Positions 33,343-44,934 of a stretch of DNA of 64,000 nt are shown piece by piece (the first letter of the stretch is position 1; every line of letters begins with the position of its first letter). Under the pieces are notes generated by a model that was not told the origin of the DNA, ran no database searches, and saw only the letters and a list, made by a program, of their open reading frames with translations. Position numbers and translations under genes: made by a program. The stretch spans positions 2,709,098 through 2,773,097 of the forward strand of contig OX621164.1 of the NCBI GenBank assembly GCA_951640195.1, written 5' to 3'. The DNA comes from Porpolomopsis calyptriformis (Eukaryota; Basidiomycota; Agaricomycetes; Agaricales; Hygrophoraceae).

Positions 33343-34769
33343 ATGATACGTGTCCTTCGGCGACCAAGACTTGCATTTTCGCCCTCGTGTTCCACCGTCA
33401 TTTCCACTGGTCGCAACATTTCTGTCTCTGTTGTTCGGTACCAGGAGGCTGATCACACTTATGAACAATTCATCGGTGGAATCGGCAAACAATTCGAAAA
33501 TGCCAACAGACCACGGAATTGGCTCGGAGGGGAGGTAGTTGAGTCTGTCCTTTTCGTCCCTTCAAAATGGCTAGGAAATTTATCGGATCACTTAGCCTTT
33601 TCCAATGAATCCTTCGTTCAAACCTCCAATACCGATATCGGACGTATTACGAACTACCTTGTACAAGAAATATATGACGGATCCAATCAAGAACAATGTC
33701 AGAGAGCTTGCTCGCCAACACCATCTTAGTATAAAGAGGGTTGATGCCATTTTGCGCCTGAAAGGCCATGAGGAGTCATGGGTAAAGGCAAGTATACATT
33801 CCTCTTCTCATTCCAGCATCTTTCACAATATGATGAGTTAAAACGATTAGTCTTGAAGACACCTCCATGGTTAACCTTCTGGGAACACCTTTCGGCTGAC
33901 ATTCTTTCCTTGATTCTTAGCTTTCATCTCTCGCACTGCTGACCATTCTCCTTTTCGCAGGTGATTCGTTAGTGTCTCCCTGTATATCGATTTCTGACCG
34001 TCTATTTCCCGTGGTCCTTGCGGAATTCTCAGGAGGTGAGTTTTAATTATTCAACCTTTATTTCGGATGAGACTTTCAATTCATTCGCGAAATGGAAGAC
34101 TATCTATGGTGCCTTACATCACCTGGAATTTGGTTTAAATGATTTCAACCCCATCTGAACCATCTCTCCCTCTATCTTTCTCTACTTGGTAATCAGCTAC
34201 TAATCCTCAGTTTCGCAGAACAAGCCTCTGCAAACAGGCTTTCGCGCCGGAATGGAAATGCTTCTGGGTGTGGAACAAAATGAAAAGTCCCGACATGGTC
34301 GCATAGATCATGATACCGACTCCTCAAGATCTGATGTTGACCAGGCTGATGCGCTCGAGGAGGACGAAGGGCGTGACTTGGCTCGGCAAAAATATCAGAG
34401 AATGTTTTGGGAGTCGATACCCGAAGGGGATCAGGTCGGTTCCGCAGTCTCGCTCGCTGGTTGCGCGATACTTAACCTTTCATTTCGCTTCAGGAGCCAG
34501 TCATGCCCACTGCTCTCCGGCAGGCTCGAGAGGACGCAGATAAATTACGCCAATTGGCAAAAACTCGGAAATCTCACCTCATGCTTCGGTCTCAGGATAA
34601 GCCAAGGCAAAAGCCTCTGGTTGTGTCGAAGCCCGGTCGGCCTGCGATCAAGTTTGTGGATGTTGGTGGGAAGTTTATTGACGTTCCCGACCGTTTACGG
34701 CGAATGGCCGAAAGTGAGCGGCGTGCAAGTGTCAAGGCACGGAAAAGAAAAAAGGCGATGGGTCAGTGA
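33343..34769 (+). CDS. BOT1: Mitochondrial regulator Bot1p / mitoribosomal mS45
   Basis: Fungal mitochondrial small-subunit protein of the 'eukaryotic mitochondrial regulator' family. Four exons: 33343-33534, 33596-33787, 34219-34434 and 34494-34769, 291 aa. The N terminus is Arg/Ser-rich without acids (IRVLRRPRLAFSPS), a typical mitochondrial presequence. Family blocks: NWLGGE, PFPMNPSFKPPIPISD, LARQHHLSIKRVDAILRLKG, ESWVK followed by KPLQTGFRAGME, and a basic C terminus. The second intron (33788-34218) starts with GC (AAAG|GCAAGT) and is about 431 nt, several times longer than others here; short exons inside it cannot be excluded, although family blocks on both sides join directly. The ATG at 33343 is the first in frame. 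Confidence 0.8.
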
Positions 34770-35069
34770 TATCGAAGTCTTGTTATTCTCTTCCGTGCAC
34801 TATACTATTCGTAGCCAGCATATTTTAGATTACGCTGGTAGTACTTTCTAGTTCACCACTGGAAGGGAAAGTTGGAGAATTATTACTATCTATAGATACT
34901 CGTACTCCTTAACCATGAGAGGCGGTTTAACATACGGGTCAACACCCTGTGATTCACGAAAACAGATAGTCGATAGACATTCGAACTTGGAGCTTAAGAA
35001 ACGTTTGAGATATGATTGGTTTTATTTCTAACAAGTGATTGGACATCCAAGGTTCACCCAACAACAGCT
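34770..35069. other. Convergent intergenic region, mS45 / CCT7
   Basis: 300 bp holding both 3' ends; no gene seen. Confidence 0.4.
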
Positions 35070-37001
35070 TCACCGCCTTGGCATGCCCCGTCCTCTGCCT
35101 CTTAGTACACGCTGGGCGGCACCAGGTGGAGCGCGAGGTCCCGGGTTTGGCTGCCCAAATGATTATTTCAACGTCAAATCCAAAAATACCTGAATTACTT
35201 ACCGTTTCGCTTTGCGGATTTCGCACAGTCTCGTCCACACTCAAAATCAACGAAGCCGCTTCTGCCGCACTGTTGATTGCGTTCACCTTCACAATGCTGG
35301 GTTCCCACACGAAGGCGTCCATATTATTTCGAACTCCTTCGGCACCATCTACATCGACGCCGGCCCAAATTTCGCCGTTCGCGTGTTTCATTCTGAGCTT
35401 GTTCAAGATATCCGTCGAATCCAGGCCCGCATTGTCGCAGATTTGGCGAGGAATGATCTCTAGCGCTTTTGCAAAGGCGGATACAATTAGTTGGAGCTTT
35501 CCCGGGATAGAGAGGGCATGCCGGCGAATGTGAGCAGACAAGTCCATCTGTTGAATAGAGATCAACATATGCGAAGAGTGATGACGTTTAAAAAATATAC
35601 CTCGATGGCTCCTCCTCCAGCTACAACTTCACCGTTCCTCACCGCCCTTTTCACGACCATGATAGCGTCATGCAAACTTCGTTCCACTTCCTCAATGAAC
35701 TGTTCTGCACCGCCTCGAAGTATCAGGGTGCAGGTCTTGGCTTTCGGACATTGTTGGAAGACGTTGAACCTTTCTCCTCCAATCTGTCTCTCCTCAAATA
35801 TCCCACAGGTGCCAAGGTGTTCTCGTGAGATGTCCGAACATGTCGCCTGGATGGTTCCGCCGACGGCCTGGACTACCCTGCGTAGATCTGCCGCAGGGAC
35901 GCGACCAGCACAGAAAATATCTCGGTCAGCAAACCACTGAGTCGCGAGGTCTCCGATCGGCAGTTTGCTGAGCACTACTTTTGCACCCGTCTTTCCGATC
36001 GCTTCTAATTTCCGATAGATGATTTCCCATTCGGCATCAACAATGGCCTGGTAGTCCGAAACAGCTTCAACCCGAACCTCCGCGTTGTCTTTCTCAGCTT
36101 TTAATTCCAGTTCAACATTTAAACAGAGAATCAAGGGATTGCGGAAAGTCTTTGGCTGTTGCTCTGCGCCGGCATAGGTGAAGGTCTTTTTGAAGGCAAC
36201 CCCGCGAATGAGGAGAGAATCTTGTAGCCCACCACCGGCGATTTTCTTCACGCCGATAAGAGACTCGTCTAGATCATCCTGATCGAGACACTGTACAGCG
36301 TCAACAACCATGCTGGAGAAGAAGGGCTTTTCGGAATGAATCAGCTTGGATGACATGGACGTTGAGGCACATTTTAGAAGAAGAGAACGGAAGCGCCTGC
36401 TGGGTTAGTCAACCAAAGCTCTTGCTTCCCTTGAAAAACGTACTCTGGGTTGGATTTGTCAACTGTGACTTGCACTTCTTTAATTCTGTCAATTGCCTGT
36501 ATAAAATGTTAGTGTCGTAGAGATAGCCAGGAGCAATAGATACCAATTGTGAAGCCATTCGGAAACCCTTCATAATGACATGTGGACTAACTCCCTCCTC
36601 GATATAACCTCGCACTTCCTTCAGGAATTGTGCTGCTAACAGTACGACAGAGGTCGTGCCATCGCCAACCTCAGCGTCTTGAGCTCGGGCAATATCAACC
36701 AACGTTCTCGCGGCGGGATGGACAATATCGAGTAGTTTTAAGATGGTTGCCCCGTCATTGGTAATCTGAGCTTCGCCTCGCTCTGAAACTATGAGTTTGT
36801 CCATTCCTCTGGGCCCAAGAGTGGTCGCAAGGGTCTCTGATATGGCGAGGCATGCTGATATATTCGACAGAAGCTGAGGGTTTCCTTGAGAAGTGTCTGT
36901 GCCCTCCCGCAGAAGAACTACGGTGGGTTGCTGGTGCCTACAGTCAATACCGCGATCAGGGTATGTTATGATTGCCATACCATTGGAAGGCCACGTTGCA
37001 T
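35070..37001 (-). CDS. CCT7: CCT/TRiC chaperonin subunit eta
   Basis: ATP-dependent cytosolic group II chaperonin subunit folding actin, tubulin and WD proteins. Six exons: 36981-37001, 36544-36930, 36444-36496, 35601-36396, 35203-35547 and 35070-35150, 560 aa. Seen: [40 protein letters not shown], catalytic [71 protein letters not shown] and a C-terminal Gly/Arg tail as in eta subunits. The true start is in a 21-nt first exon (MQRGLPM) whose intron ends at CACCAG|CAACCC; a later ATG at 36977 would give a different, unconserved N terminus. Only 111 bp separate it from the RAD5 start. Confidence 0.95.
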
Positions 37002-37112
37002 TTTGTGTGGATTGGCTCTGAGGTGAATCGATCCTGAATTCAAGAAAAATCCCGAAATTTACATGTATTTGTCTGACGCGTTTCCGACGCGCTCTCCTCA
37101 AATTTCTTTCAG
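37002..37112. promoter_or_regulatory. CCT7/RAD5 divergent promoter with MCB-like boxes
   Basis: 111 bp between start codons. ACGCGT at 37076-37081 and ACGCGC at 37087-37092 lie 20-37 bp before the RAD5 ATG. ACGCGT is the MCB element bound by MBF for G1/S genes in fungi; use here is inference. A CT-rich tract (aatttctttcag) abuts the ATG. Confidence 0.5.
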
Positions 37113-40100
37113 ATGCCAAATGACCCGTCCCAGAGCCTTTTCTTCGCCGATTCAGATGAGGAAGAAATCGTAGCGATGATGGGCCCTCAGAATCAGCCTG
37201 AGAACGTCCCTCCACCTGAGTCATCGTTAGGGAAAAGACTCTTTTTCGATGATAGCGAAGATGAAGGTGATGAAAGCAAATTTGTGGCCCAACCTCCCAC
37301 CCTACCGGTGGAGTCGGAAGGCTCCTCTCATGACGGAAACTATCCTCCGAGCAGTGATATCGAAATTCCGTCACTCGAGCCCGAATCTAGACCTGCTAGC
37401 GTCAGTAATATGTCTTCAGAGGATGTCTCAACTTCCCCCCACGCGCCTTCCATTGAAGTAGTCGAGTCACCTACGAAGAGGCGTCGCATTTCACCAGTCG
37501 CGTCTCAGGTGACCTTCTCTTCCGCCTATATTGGTTCATTCCTTGTTGGCCACGCATGGAGCACGGTCAAGGGAAAAGGCTACGTGGTACCTGGCGACGA
37601 GGTTAAGGTAGAACGGGATAGCCCAGTAGAGGGCGCGTCTTCCAAGGCTAGTTCAAGTAAAGGTAAAGGGAACGCCGAGAAGACAACTAAAAAGGGGAAG
37701 GGGAAAGCCAAACAGCTCTCTATCGCGACATTAATGAAACCCCCGCCCGCAAAAATATCAAAGAAGAAGGTCGACACCGTTGTCCGCCTCACAAATAGTC
37801 GTGGTTTTGGTTAGTTAACTCTGCTAATTAGTGCATGAACTAATACTGCTTATCAGAATTCGGTCGTTTCCCGCAGGATGTATCATCTTGGATCTCAAGC
37901 CTCCTTGACATGGGTACGCTTCCCTGTTTATAACGTACATTCTATCTCAATTGGACATCAGACATCGTCGAATTTCGCGGAAGTACCATGATAGACTGCC
38001 CCCCTGTCCTCTACTCGGGTGCTGACCTTGTCGTGTCTTTATCAATATATCTTCGTATATCTGCTTTCGACTTTCGCAACAGTTCTGTGGCAGAGAACAA
38101 CCATCGTGTTATCTTTTCCGAGGGCCAAGAGACGCTAGATGAGCAGCTATTGCGAGAGCGCAAGAGCTCATTGCTCCGCATGTTCCATGCTATCGGTCTC
38201 AAGCCGCGGAGTGGAGTAAGAGATCATGACGAAGGTCTCACGGGCACGATCGAGACATCATCAGCTCTTACCCACGAGCGAAAAGGTACTGTCAAGACTG
38301 AAATTGTCGGGGACGGGGAGGAGATCGAGGTCGATGACGCTGAGGATCTAACTGAGAATGAATTAAACATGATATATAAAAGGTAACCAAGAGCTTTCCT
38401 CATGAACAGCAACATGACCTGGCCGACGTAGAGCGCAAGAGAGTGATCGGACGATGGCCGAGATGGAACCCGCAGACACATTCACCCTAACCCTGCGTAG
38501 ATACCAGAAGCAGGCTCTTTTGTATGTGTCATTCGTTTCCATCTCCATCTAATTCATCTCTGGCTATTTTAGTTGGATGGATTCACTGGAAAAAGGAATA
38601 ATGTCTGCACGTGAAGCCACATCGATGCACCCTCTATGGAGCGAGTAAGTGATCAAACTTTGTCCTTGCTAAGTTAGCTTATGCTTTAGCAGATACATAT
38701 TTCCTCCAGAACCGTGTGATGGAGTAATAGATTTATCCGCCAACGAGAAAGTGTTCTACTTCAACTCCTATTCTGGAGAGCTGAGTCTCCAATTTCCCAA
38801 GTCGGAGAGAAAGTGTAGAGGAGGTATTCTTGCGTGCGTTCGATCTACTCTTACAGTACAGCTTCCACCTAACTCCTCATGCAGAGACGGTAAGATCATG
38901 CTAGAATTTGATGAAAGATGTGTAGCTCATTGTCTTCGCGTTTACACTCATTCAGAGAGTACGTCTGCATCTGTCATATATGGATTTGTTTCTAACCTCG
39001 TGTCTTAGTGGGCATGGGGAAGACCATAATGTTGTCTGCCCTCATTCAAACTAACTGCAGCTACGATAGCCAAGAAGGCCATGAAGGCCTTGAATTGGTA
39101 GGATACAAGAAAATTCGTCAGCTGAAGTTGGACAGCTCCTTTCGCACAGTTCGACAAACCCGACCATCGAGACCTCCTTCCGCAACTCTGATAATTGCGC
39201 CAGCTTCTCTCCTTACTCAGTGGTCGGATGAAATTCATCGATCGAGCAGACCTGGAACAACGAAAGTACTCGTTTGGCACGGCCATAATCGTCTGGATTT
39301 GGAGGCCGCAGTCGAGGAAGATGACGACAATGACAAGACCATCAAGATTGTCATAACATCCTATGGCACTCTGGCTTCAGAACATGCTAAATCGGAGAAG
39401 TTTGCCAACAGTCGATCACCCATATTTGAAAGTTAGTCTTCGGCGCCTCGTTGACGCTAGGGAAATTATAATGTCATCCAGTTGAATGGTTCAGAGTCGT
39501 CTGTGATGAGGCGCATCATTGCAAATCGCGTAGCAGCAAGACAGCGCGTGCTGTATACGCCCTTCGTGCAAGGAAACGATGGGCATTGACGGGTCAGTTA
39601 TTGAGCCTATTTGTTTCCTGCTTCCACTACATTTCCCTCTTCAGGAACCCCCATCGTCAATAAGCTTGAAGACTTGTACTCCTTGCTGTTCGTCCCTTTA
39701 ACCCTATTATGACGATCTTTGTTCTGACATAATTATGCTGCAGAAAATTTCTCAATTTTGTTCCGTGGTCCAACTACACCTTCTTCCGTTCGTAAGTTTC
39801 GTCCTTAACTGCACCTCCGGTTCTCTTCTACACCATCGTAGATTCATCACACTGCCATTTATGGCCCACGATCCTAAGGCAATCGAGATTGTGCAGGTTA
39901 TTTTGGAGAATGTCTTATTGCGACGGGAGAAGAACATGCTTGACGCTGATGGTAATAAGATAGTTGAACTGCCACCGAAAGAAGTGAGTATGCTATTGGC
40001 TTGGCTCATTATGTTCATTCATTTCGATTCAGGTTATTGTAGAGCAGCTTAAGTTTTCCCCTTTGGAACGAAAGATTTATGATTCCATTTTCACTGATGC

Positions 40101-41615
40101 CAAAAAAGATTTCGAGCAGCTATCTGCACGGGGTCTTGTCAACAGAAACTATACACATATTTTAGCTATGCTCATGCGGTATTCCTCATGTTTTTGCTAC
40201 TTACCAATCTTCCCAACTAACACTGGGCTATTTGACAGGCTGCGACGTGCTGTGCTTCATCCAAATTTGGTTTTGTCTTCTGACATTGACGTCCCTCGCT
40301 CATCGGACGGAACCGTAGACATTGAGGCCATGATACAGCGTTTCTCGGTGGAAGAGAACGGGGAAAATAATAAGAATGTATTTGCCGAAGGCATACTCGC
40401 CAATCTAGGCGAAGACGGTCACGTTGAGTGCCCTATATGCCTGGATGTCATGCAACAGCCTATGATTATCCCAATGTGTATGCACCAATGGTATGTCGCC
40501 TGTGGTTAAGTGTGTTATTGAAATTGACGGAAGAGAATTTAGCTGCAAAGATTGTATAGTCGCTTTCCTGGCATCTTGCGACGAAAGGCGAGAAAAGCGT
40601 CGCTGTCCGACGTGCCAACAGGGTCCCCTCAAGGTCTGGTTTATCTTCGCACTACTATCCAGCATTTCTCAAGCACTTCTCAGGAGACTGAACTTCTGGA
40701 AGTGGTGAGGCCAACAAAAGAACGAGACTTGGATGGGGCAGCAACTATCACAGATAAATCTGAGCCGGAGGTCATTCTCAGGCGAAACGACTTTCGTTCC
40801 TCCACAAAGCTTGAAGCACTAGTCCGGGATCTACGTGCGTTTCCGATTTGGACATCGCAACAGAAACATCTCATTGTTTGATGTGTTCAGGACTCCTGCA
40901 GCAACAAGAACCGTGCTTCCGAGCTGTCGTTTTTTCTCAGTTCACCAGCTTCTTGGACCTTATCGAGGTTGCTTTACGACGCGAACGTTTAGAGTATTAC
41001 AGATTTGACGGGTCGATGGACATTAAGAAACGAAGTGAAGCGATCTCAACGTTCGGATTGCCATCAAAACAACCAAAAGTCCTGATTATTAGCCTGAAAG
41101 CAGGAGGTAAATCCTCTTGTTGCGGTTCCTGTTTTCCCCGTGTTTTGAATTGATTGCTAGGGGTCGGGTTAAACCTGACAGCTGCTAACTACGTTTTCAT
41201 GGTGATTCTGCCTGGCAATTTATGCAATGTTCGGTCTCATTCATACCACATCTTAGATGGACTGTTGGTGGAATGCTGCGACGGAAAATCAAGGTGCGGG
41301 ATTTGTTGTTGCTTTGATCTTGGTCTTACTTACCTCTAATTCCACCATAGCAATTGACCGGGTTCACAGAATTGGACAAGAAAAAGCGGTTTATGTCAAG
41401 CAATTCATTGTAAGAGAAACACACACCTCAGGGTTGTTGAACTATTGATGTTTTTTTGCTCATAGATTACAGACACGATTGAAGGTCGAATCCTCAAAAT
41501 TCAAAAGAGAAAGACGGCCATAGTGAAGGAAGCATTCCGTGGTAAAGGTACCCCAAACCGCGGTCCAGATTCGGAGAGCATAGAGAATCTGAAAATTATG
41601 TTTGGCGACGACTAA
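37113..41615 (+). CDS. RAD5: Rad5-type SNF2 translocase / RING ubiquitin ligase
   Basis: Error-free post-replication repair: polyubiquitylates PCNA and reverses stalled forks. Twenty-two exons join in phase to 1131 aa (37113-37809, 37857-37913, 37962-38382, 38432-38521, 38573-38644, 38693-38833, 38885-38889, 38956-38958, 39009-39431, 39482-39592, 39645-39687, 39744-39791, 39842-39983, 40033-40178, 40239-40490, 40543-40633, 40684-40834, 40891-41106, 41161-41201, 41257-41293, 41351-41409, 41466-41615). Domains: HIRAN from about residue 135 ([14 protein letters not shown], then [13 protein letters not shown]), SNF2 motif I MGMGKT, DEAHH box, RING (CPIC ... CMHQCCKDC ... CPTC) inserted between helicase lobes as in Rad5, motif [15 protein letters not shown] and [10 protein letters not shown]. 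Exons 7 and 8 are only 5 and 3 nt. Confidence 0.95.
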
Positions 41616-41970
41616 CTTCACGTGTACTTAAGTACATTTATAGTTCACGCATGGGGGACATTAACACCCTGGTTCTGTTACCTTGCTTGCAAGGTCTCTT
41701 TGACCCCCGAAATTGAAACCAGTTTTCACCTACCCGAGTTGATCCGAGCTCCGATTTTTACCATACCAACTTGGTTGCCTATACCCTCAAATAAAAAGTA
41801 TATAGATCCCACTTGAATCTTGCATTGACACTTTATGTGTATTTTTTTTTCACGCAAGCAAGGTTTGTGCCGACGGCAGTCGGCCCTTCCTCTAGTTCTG
41901 AAATAAAGCTCATAATGCATCATCATTGGGACCCTATGAGCTTTTCAAGCTGTAAAAGAAAAAAAAGATT
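41616..41970. other. Intergenic, RAD5 3' end and tRNA terminator
   Basis: No gene seen. On the minus strand, an 8-base T run then CTTTTAC directly downstream of the tRNA gene forms its Pol III terminator. Confidence 0.5.
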
Positions 41971-42077
41971 TGATGAGAGTGGGATTTGAACCCACGCCAC
42001 CGAAGTGACCAGATTTCATGCTTATCAAATAAGCTGGTTCCTTAGTCTGGCGCCTTAGACCGCTCGGCCATCTCACC
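41971..42077 (-). tRNA. tRNA-Leu(AAG) with intron
   Basis: Read on the minus strand: acceptor stem GGTGAGA paired with TCTCATC plus discriminator A; D-arm GGCCGAGCGGTCTAAGGCGC typical of Leu; anticodon stem CCAGA/TCTGG with CT-AAG-G; a long variable arm (TCACTTCGGTGGC) as expected for class II tRNA; T-arm GTGGGTTCAAATCCCAC. About 24 nt after the base 3' of the anticodon do not fit the loop and form the intron (aaccagcttatttgataagcatg..). A poly-T terminator follows. Confidence 0.93.
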
Positions 42078-42136
42078 GTAATCTATCGCGCTCACGAGCA
42101 CCACAAGACAAATACATACTTGGCCATCCTCTTCTC

Positions 42137-43538
42137 ATGGTCGAAGTCAACAAGGACTTATTTGAATTATTACGGGCTCACTCAGCTCTTGTTCCTCCAA
42201 AATTCTTGACTTTTCCCTCCAACCTACGCGTAGAAGATGTCCACGACTTCCTTCTCGCTCACATTATACTTAACAAACACCTGGCGACGTACCCTCCCTC
42301 ACACCAGTATCAGCATTCCTTCTGGAAATGGGCTATTTACCACTTGGAAGATATGGCAGCGGAGACAATAGAGGTATGCGTCATCAACAAGCATTTGAGT
42401 CCTTGAAAGACATCAGTCAAGGATGTCGATATCGACACGCGCATCTATGACCATTACTTGACACTTCCCTCCCCGTCGCAGTACGTCTCTGGAGTCTTGT
42501 TTCGTTCTTTGCAACTCAGGATGAATTTAGTGCACCCGGGTTTCAAGCGGCTGCCCCTTCTTCCTCCTACATATCTCATTTCTGGCCCGCTTATCCTACA
42601 ATAGACGGCGGAACCCTAGACTCGATCGATCTCACTTCCTACCGAACTATAACCTTGCTTGAGTCTCGCACTACCATCGAGAGTGGAACCACGGGACTGC
42701 GCACATGGCCAGCAAGCTTCACTTTATCACAGTATCTCATCTCACATCCAGGTATGACCGCATCTTATTGTCCGTCTTCTACAACTCATTTTATAAAAGA
42801 AATCGTTTCTCGTAAGATAATTCTTGAACTGGGCTGCGGAGCAGGTTTCCTGGCTGTAATTGTTGCCAGCCTGCAGCAATTAATGGCATCGCTCGTAGAT
42901 TGTCCAATATGGCTGTCAGATATTAATGAGGAAGTGCTCATCAGATGTCGCTACAATGTCCAATTGCCGTGTAGTATGTTCTTCACTATCCCTTGCTCTA
43001 AACGCATCTTGGCTAACCAGACATGAAGATTCGTCTTCCACGCATCCCAGCATCCGCTACTGTCTTTTAGATTGGTCCCACAGCCTGGACCCTGTTAAGA
43101 TGCCACATATCCAGCATATGTTGCAGGAGATTGACGCAGAACTAGTGCTTGGGGCTGACCTTGTTCGTTTGGTCGAGCTTACTATCTATTTTTTTCCGAT
43201 TCTTCATTCTCGAAAATAGGTATTCGACCCTTCCCTCATACCAGCCTTGGTTGGTGTACTCCGCATAGCGTTGCAACCCTCTCCACGTTCGCCAAGGAAA
43301 ATTTCTCTCCTGGCATTGACTTTGCGAAATCAAGATACCTATTCGAATTTTTTGCAAACAGCAGGTATTTATCCGATGCCAATCAGGTGACAACTCTAAT
43401 AACGCATCGCTGGTAGACCAACACCTAGTAGTTGAAGACCTTAACGTCCCAACTAACGATGACATATTCCTTGGTGCGGAGGGGAGTTCTCGCGTTATAG
43501 CAGAAGTAAAAATTCTGAAGATAACATTAAAAAGATGA
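42137..43538 (+). CDS. EFM3: EFM3/FAM86-type eEF2 lysine methyltransferase
   Basis: Class I SAM methyltransferase with the FAM86 N-terminal domain; yeast Efm3 trimethylates a lysine of elongation factor 2. Seven exons: 42137-42373, 42422-42480, 42531-42751, 42800-42973, 43029-43162, 43220-43364 and 43417-43538, 363 aa. Seen: GLRTWPASFTLSQYL, SAM motif I ILELGCGAGFL, acidic post-I loop WLSDINEEVL, then YCLLDWSH and the post-II block ELVLGADL followed by VFDPSLIPALVGVL. The second acceptor is CAAG|GATGTC: the CAG seven bases upstream would break the frame. It ends at TGA 43536. The substrate assignment follows the family; the EF2 gene is 12 kb away on the other strand. Confidence 0.85.
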
Positions 43539-43621
43539 GGGAAATACATGTATATTAATAGTAGTACACAGGTATGATGGCCTTCCTGACGACAATCCTC
43601 CACAGTCAACAAGAATCATGG

Positions 43622-44893
43622 TCACTTAATATCACTCAACACCGAGCCACAGAATTGACAAGTCCAACAGTCCGGACGCATGCCAGACTCACCGCAAAAC
43701 GGACAAATCCACTCCGACGATTCTACAGGACGATTTGAAAGACAAGCATCACATTGCAAGGCAAGTGAGCTGTTGATCAGGGTGCAGGTCGCGCAGACCC
43801 ACTTCGATGGCGAAGAAGATTTATTGAGATTCCCGGAAGCCGGCGCAACCTCTGTGCGATTTGAAAGGTTTCTCGCGGAAGTTTCAGGAACTGAGGCCGC
43901 CGGCGAATCGTGAGACTTCGATGGTCCCGCAGAAGGTTGCTCGATCATCATGTCCTCATCAGAATCGTCTCCCTCTCCCGTGAGGTCGATCACATTATCT
44001 TCAACGCTCTCTCTCGCCGCTTTTTCCGCTTCTCGCTGTGCCGTAGCTCCAGATGCACAGGCCTTCTCATCGTTCGCTCTCCTTTCAGCAGCCTATGCCA
44101 AGGCAAGTCAAACAATGGGAACCCGAAGCAAGATCGGATTACACACCTTAGCCGCTAACTCCCTAGGTGTAAGGCCCTTCGTACCGAGACCTGTCCCTCC
44201 TAGACGACGTTCACCACCCATCAGCGCCCCTATCTTCCTTCGTTTCTCTGCAGCTTCCAGCGCCTTTAAACGGGCCATGTGAGGTGGCAAGTTATGCGAG
44301 ACATTGGCGCCTAATCGATGGCCTGGACCGTGGAATCCTTCGCCTGCATATCCCGACTGCCGAAGTGCATCATACTCCTCCTCAAGTTCGGAGAGGTACT
44401 TGTAAAATTTCTCATCGTGAGCACTGTGGACGTTGTGGGTAAGCTGAATACCAAGAACGTTGAGTGAGATAGAAAGGATGGGCTGGATATGAAAATAAAC
44501 TAGCCTCGTGCAACATGACTCGTACAACCTGTTCCTCCTCGTAAAAAGTGTCAGGAGCTGAAGGAGGACGTAACCTCAGAAGGATCTTCTCTCCGCCGTT
44601 TATATCTAAACAGAGTCAGTCGGTCAAGTTTGGCGGGTGGGATGTATAAAGACTGACTAAGTCCTGCGAACAGCAACGGTCACCATTCGTTGAGAAACAA
44701 ATGGGTGATATGGTAACCCACCAAGGAGGTTCGGACTATCGGGAAAGAACTCTGCAAGCACAGGCAAGACCCAACCATGTTTCTTCATGATCGGCTTGGC
44801 AAGAGACGCAACGCGTTGCAACAATGCAAGGGCGCGCTCGGGTTTTGGTCTATCTTTCAGATGAGTGAAGGATTTGACGAAAAACTCGGGCAT
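43622..44893 (-). CDS. WSS1: WSS1/SPRTN-type DNA-protein crosslink protease
   Basis: WLM-domain metalloprotease that removes proteins crosslinked to DNA. Five exons: 44722-44893, 44658-44663, 44505-44605, 44147-44443 and 43622-44092, 348 aa. The active-site helix is HELTHNVHSAHDEKF, with HELTH split by an intron after HE. Family blocks: FFPDSPNLLG, INGGEKILLRLR, then GANVSHNLPPHMA. The C-terminal part has an acidic SUMO-interacting-like segment (NVIDLTGEG) and two zinc-finger-like segments: a RanBP2-type WVCATCTLIN..LQCDACL and WICPFCGE...CWTCQFCGS. Exon 2 is a 6-nt micro-exon; the third intron has a GC donor (GAG|GCTAGT). ACGCGT lies 36 bp before the ATG. Confidence 0.9.
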
Positions 44894-44928
44894 GATGTTG
44901 GCGGTAGCAGGAAGAGTAGCTCAATCTG

Positions 44929-44934
44929 ACGCGT
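44929..44934. promoter_or_regulatory. ACGCGT (MCB-type) box before WSS1
   Basis: Palindromic ACGCGT within CTGACGCGT, 36 bp upstream of the WSS1 start codon; the same nine bases occur 32 bp before the RAD5 start. Regulatory use is inference. Confidence 0.35.

Noticed and set aside
36409..37374. 321-codon minus-strand ORF running from CCT7 exon 3 through RAD5 exon 1
   Set aside because: Only the part inside CCT7 exon 2 is real; the true CCT7 start is in a 21-nt exon at 36981-37001 and the rest is antisense to RAD5.
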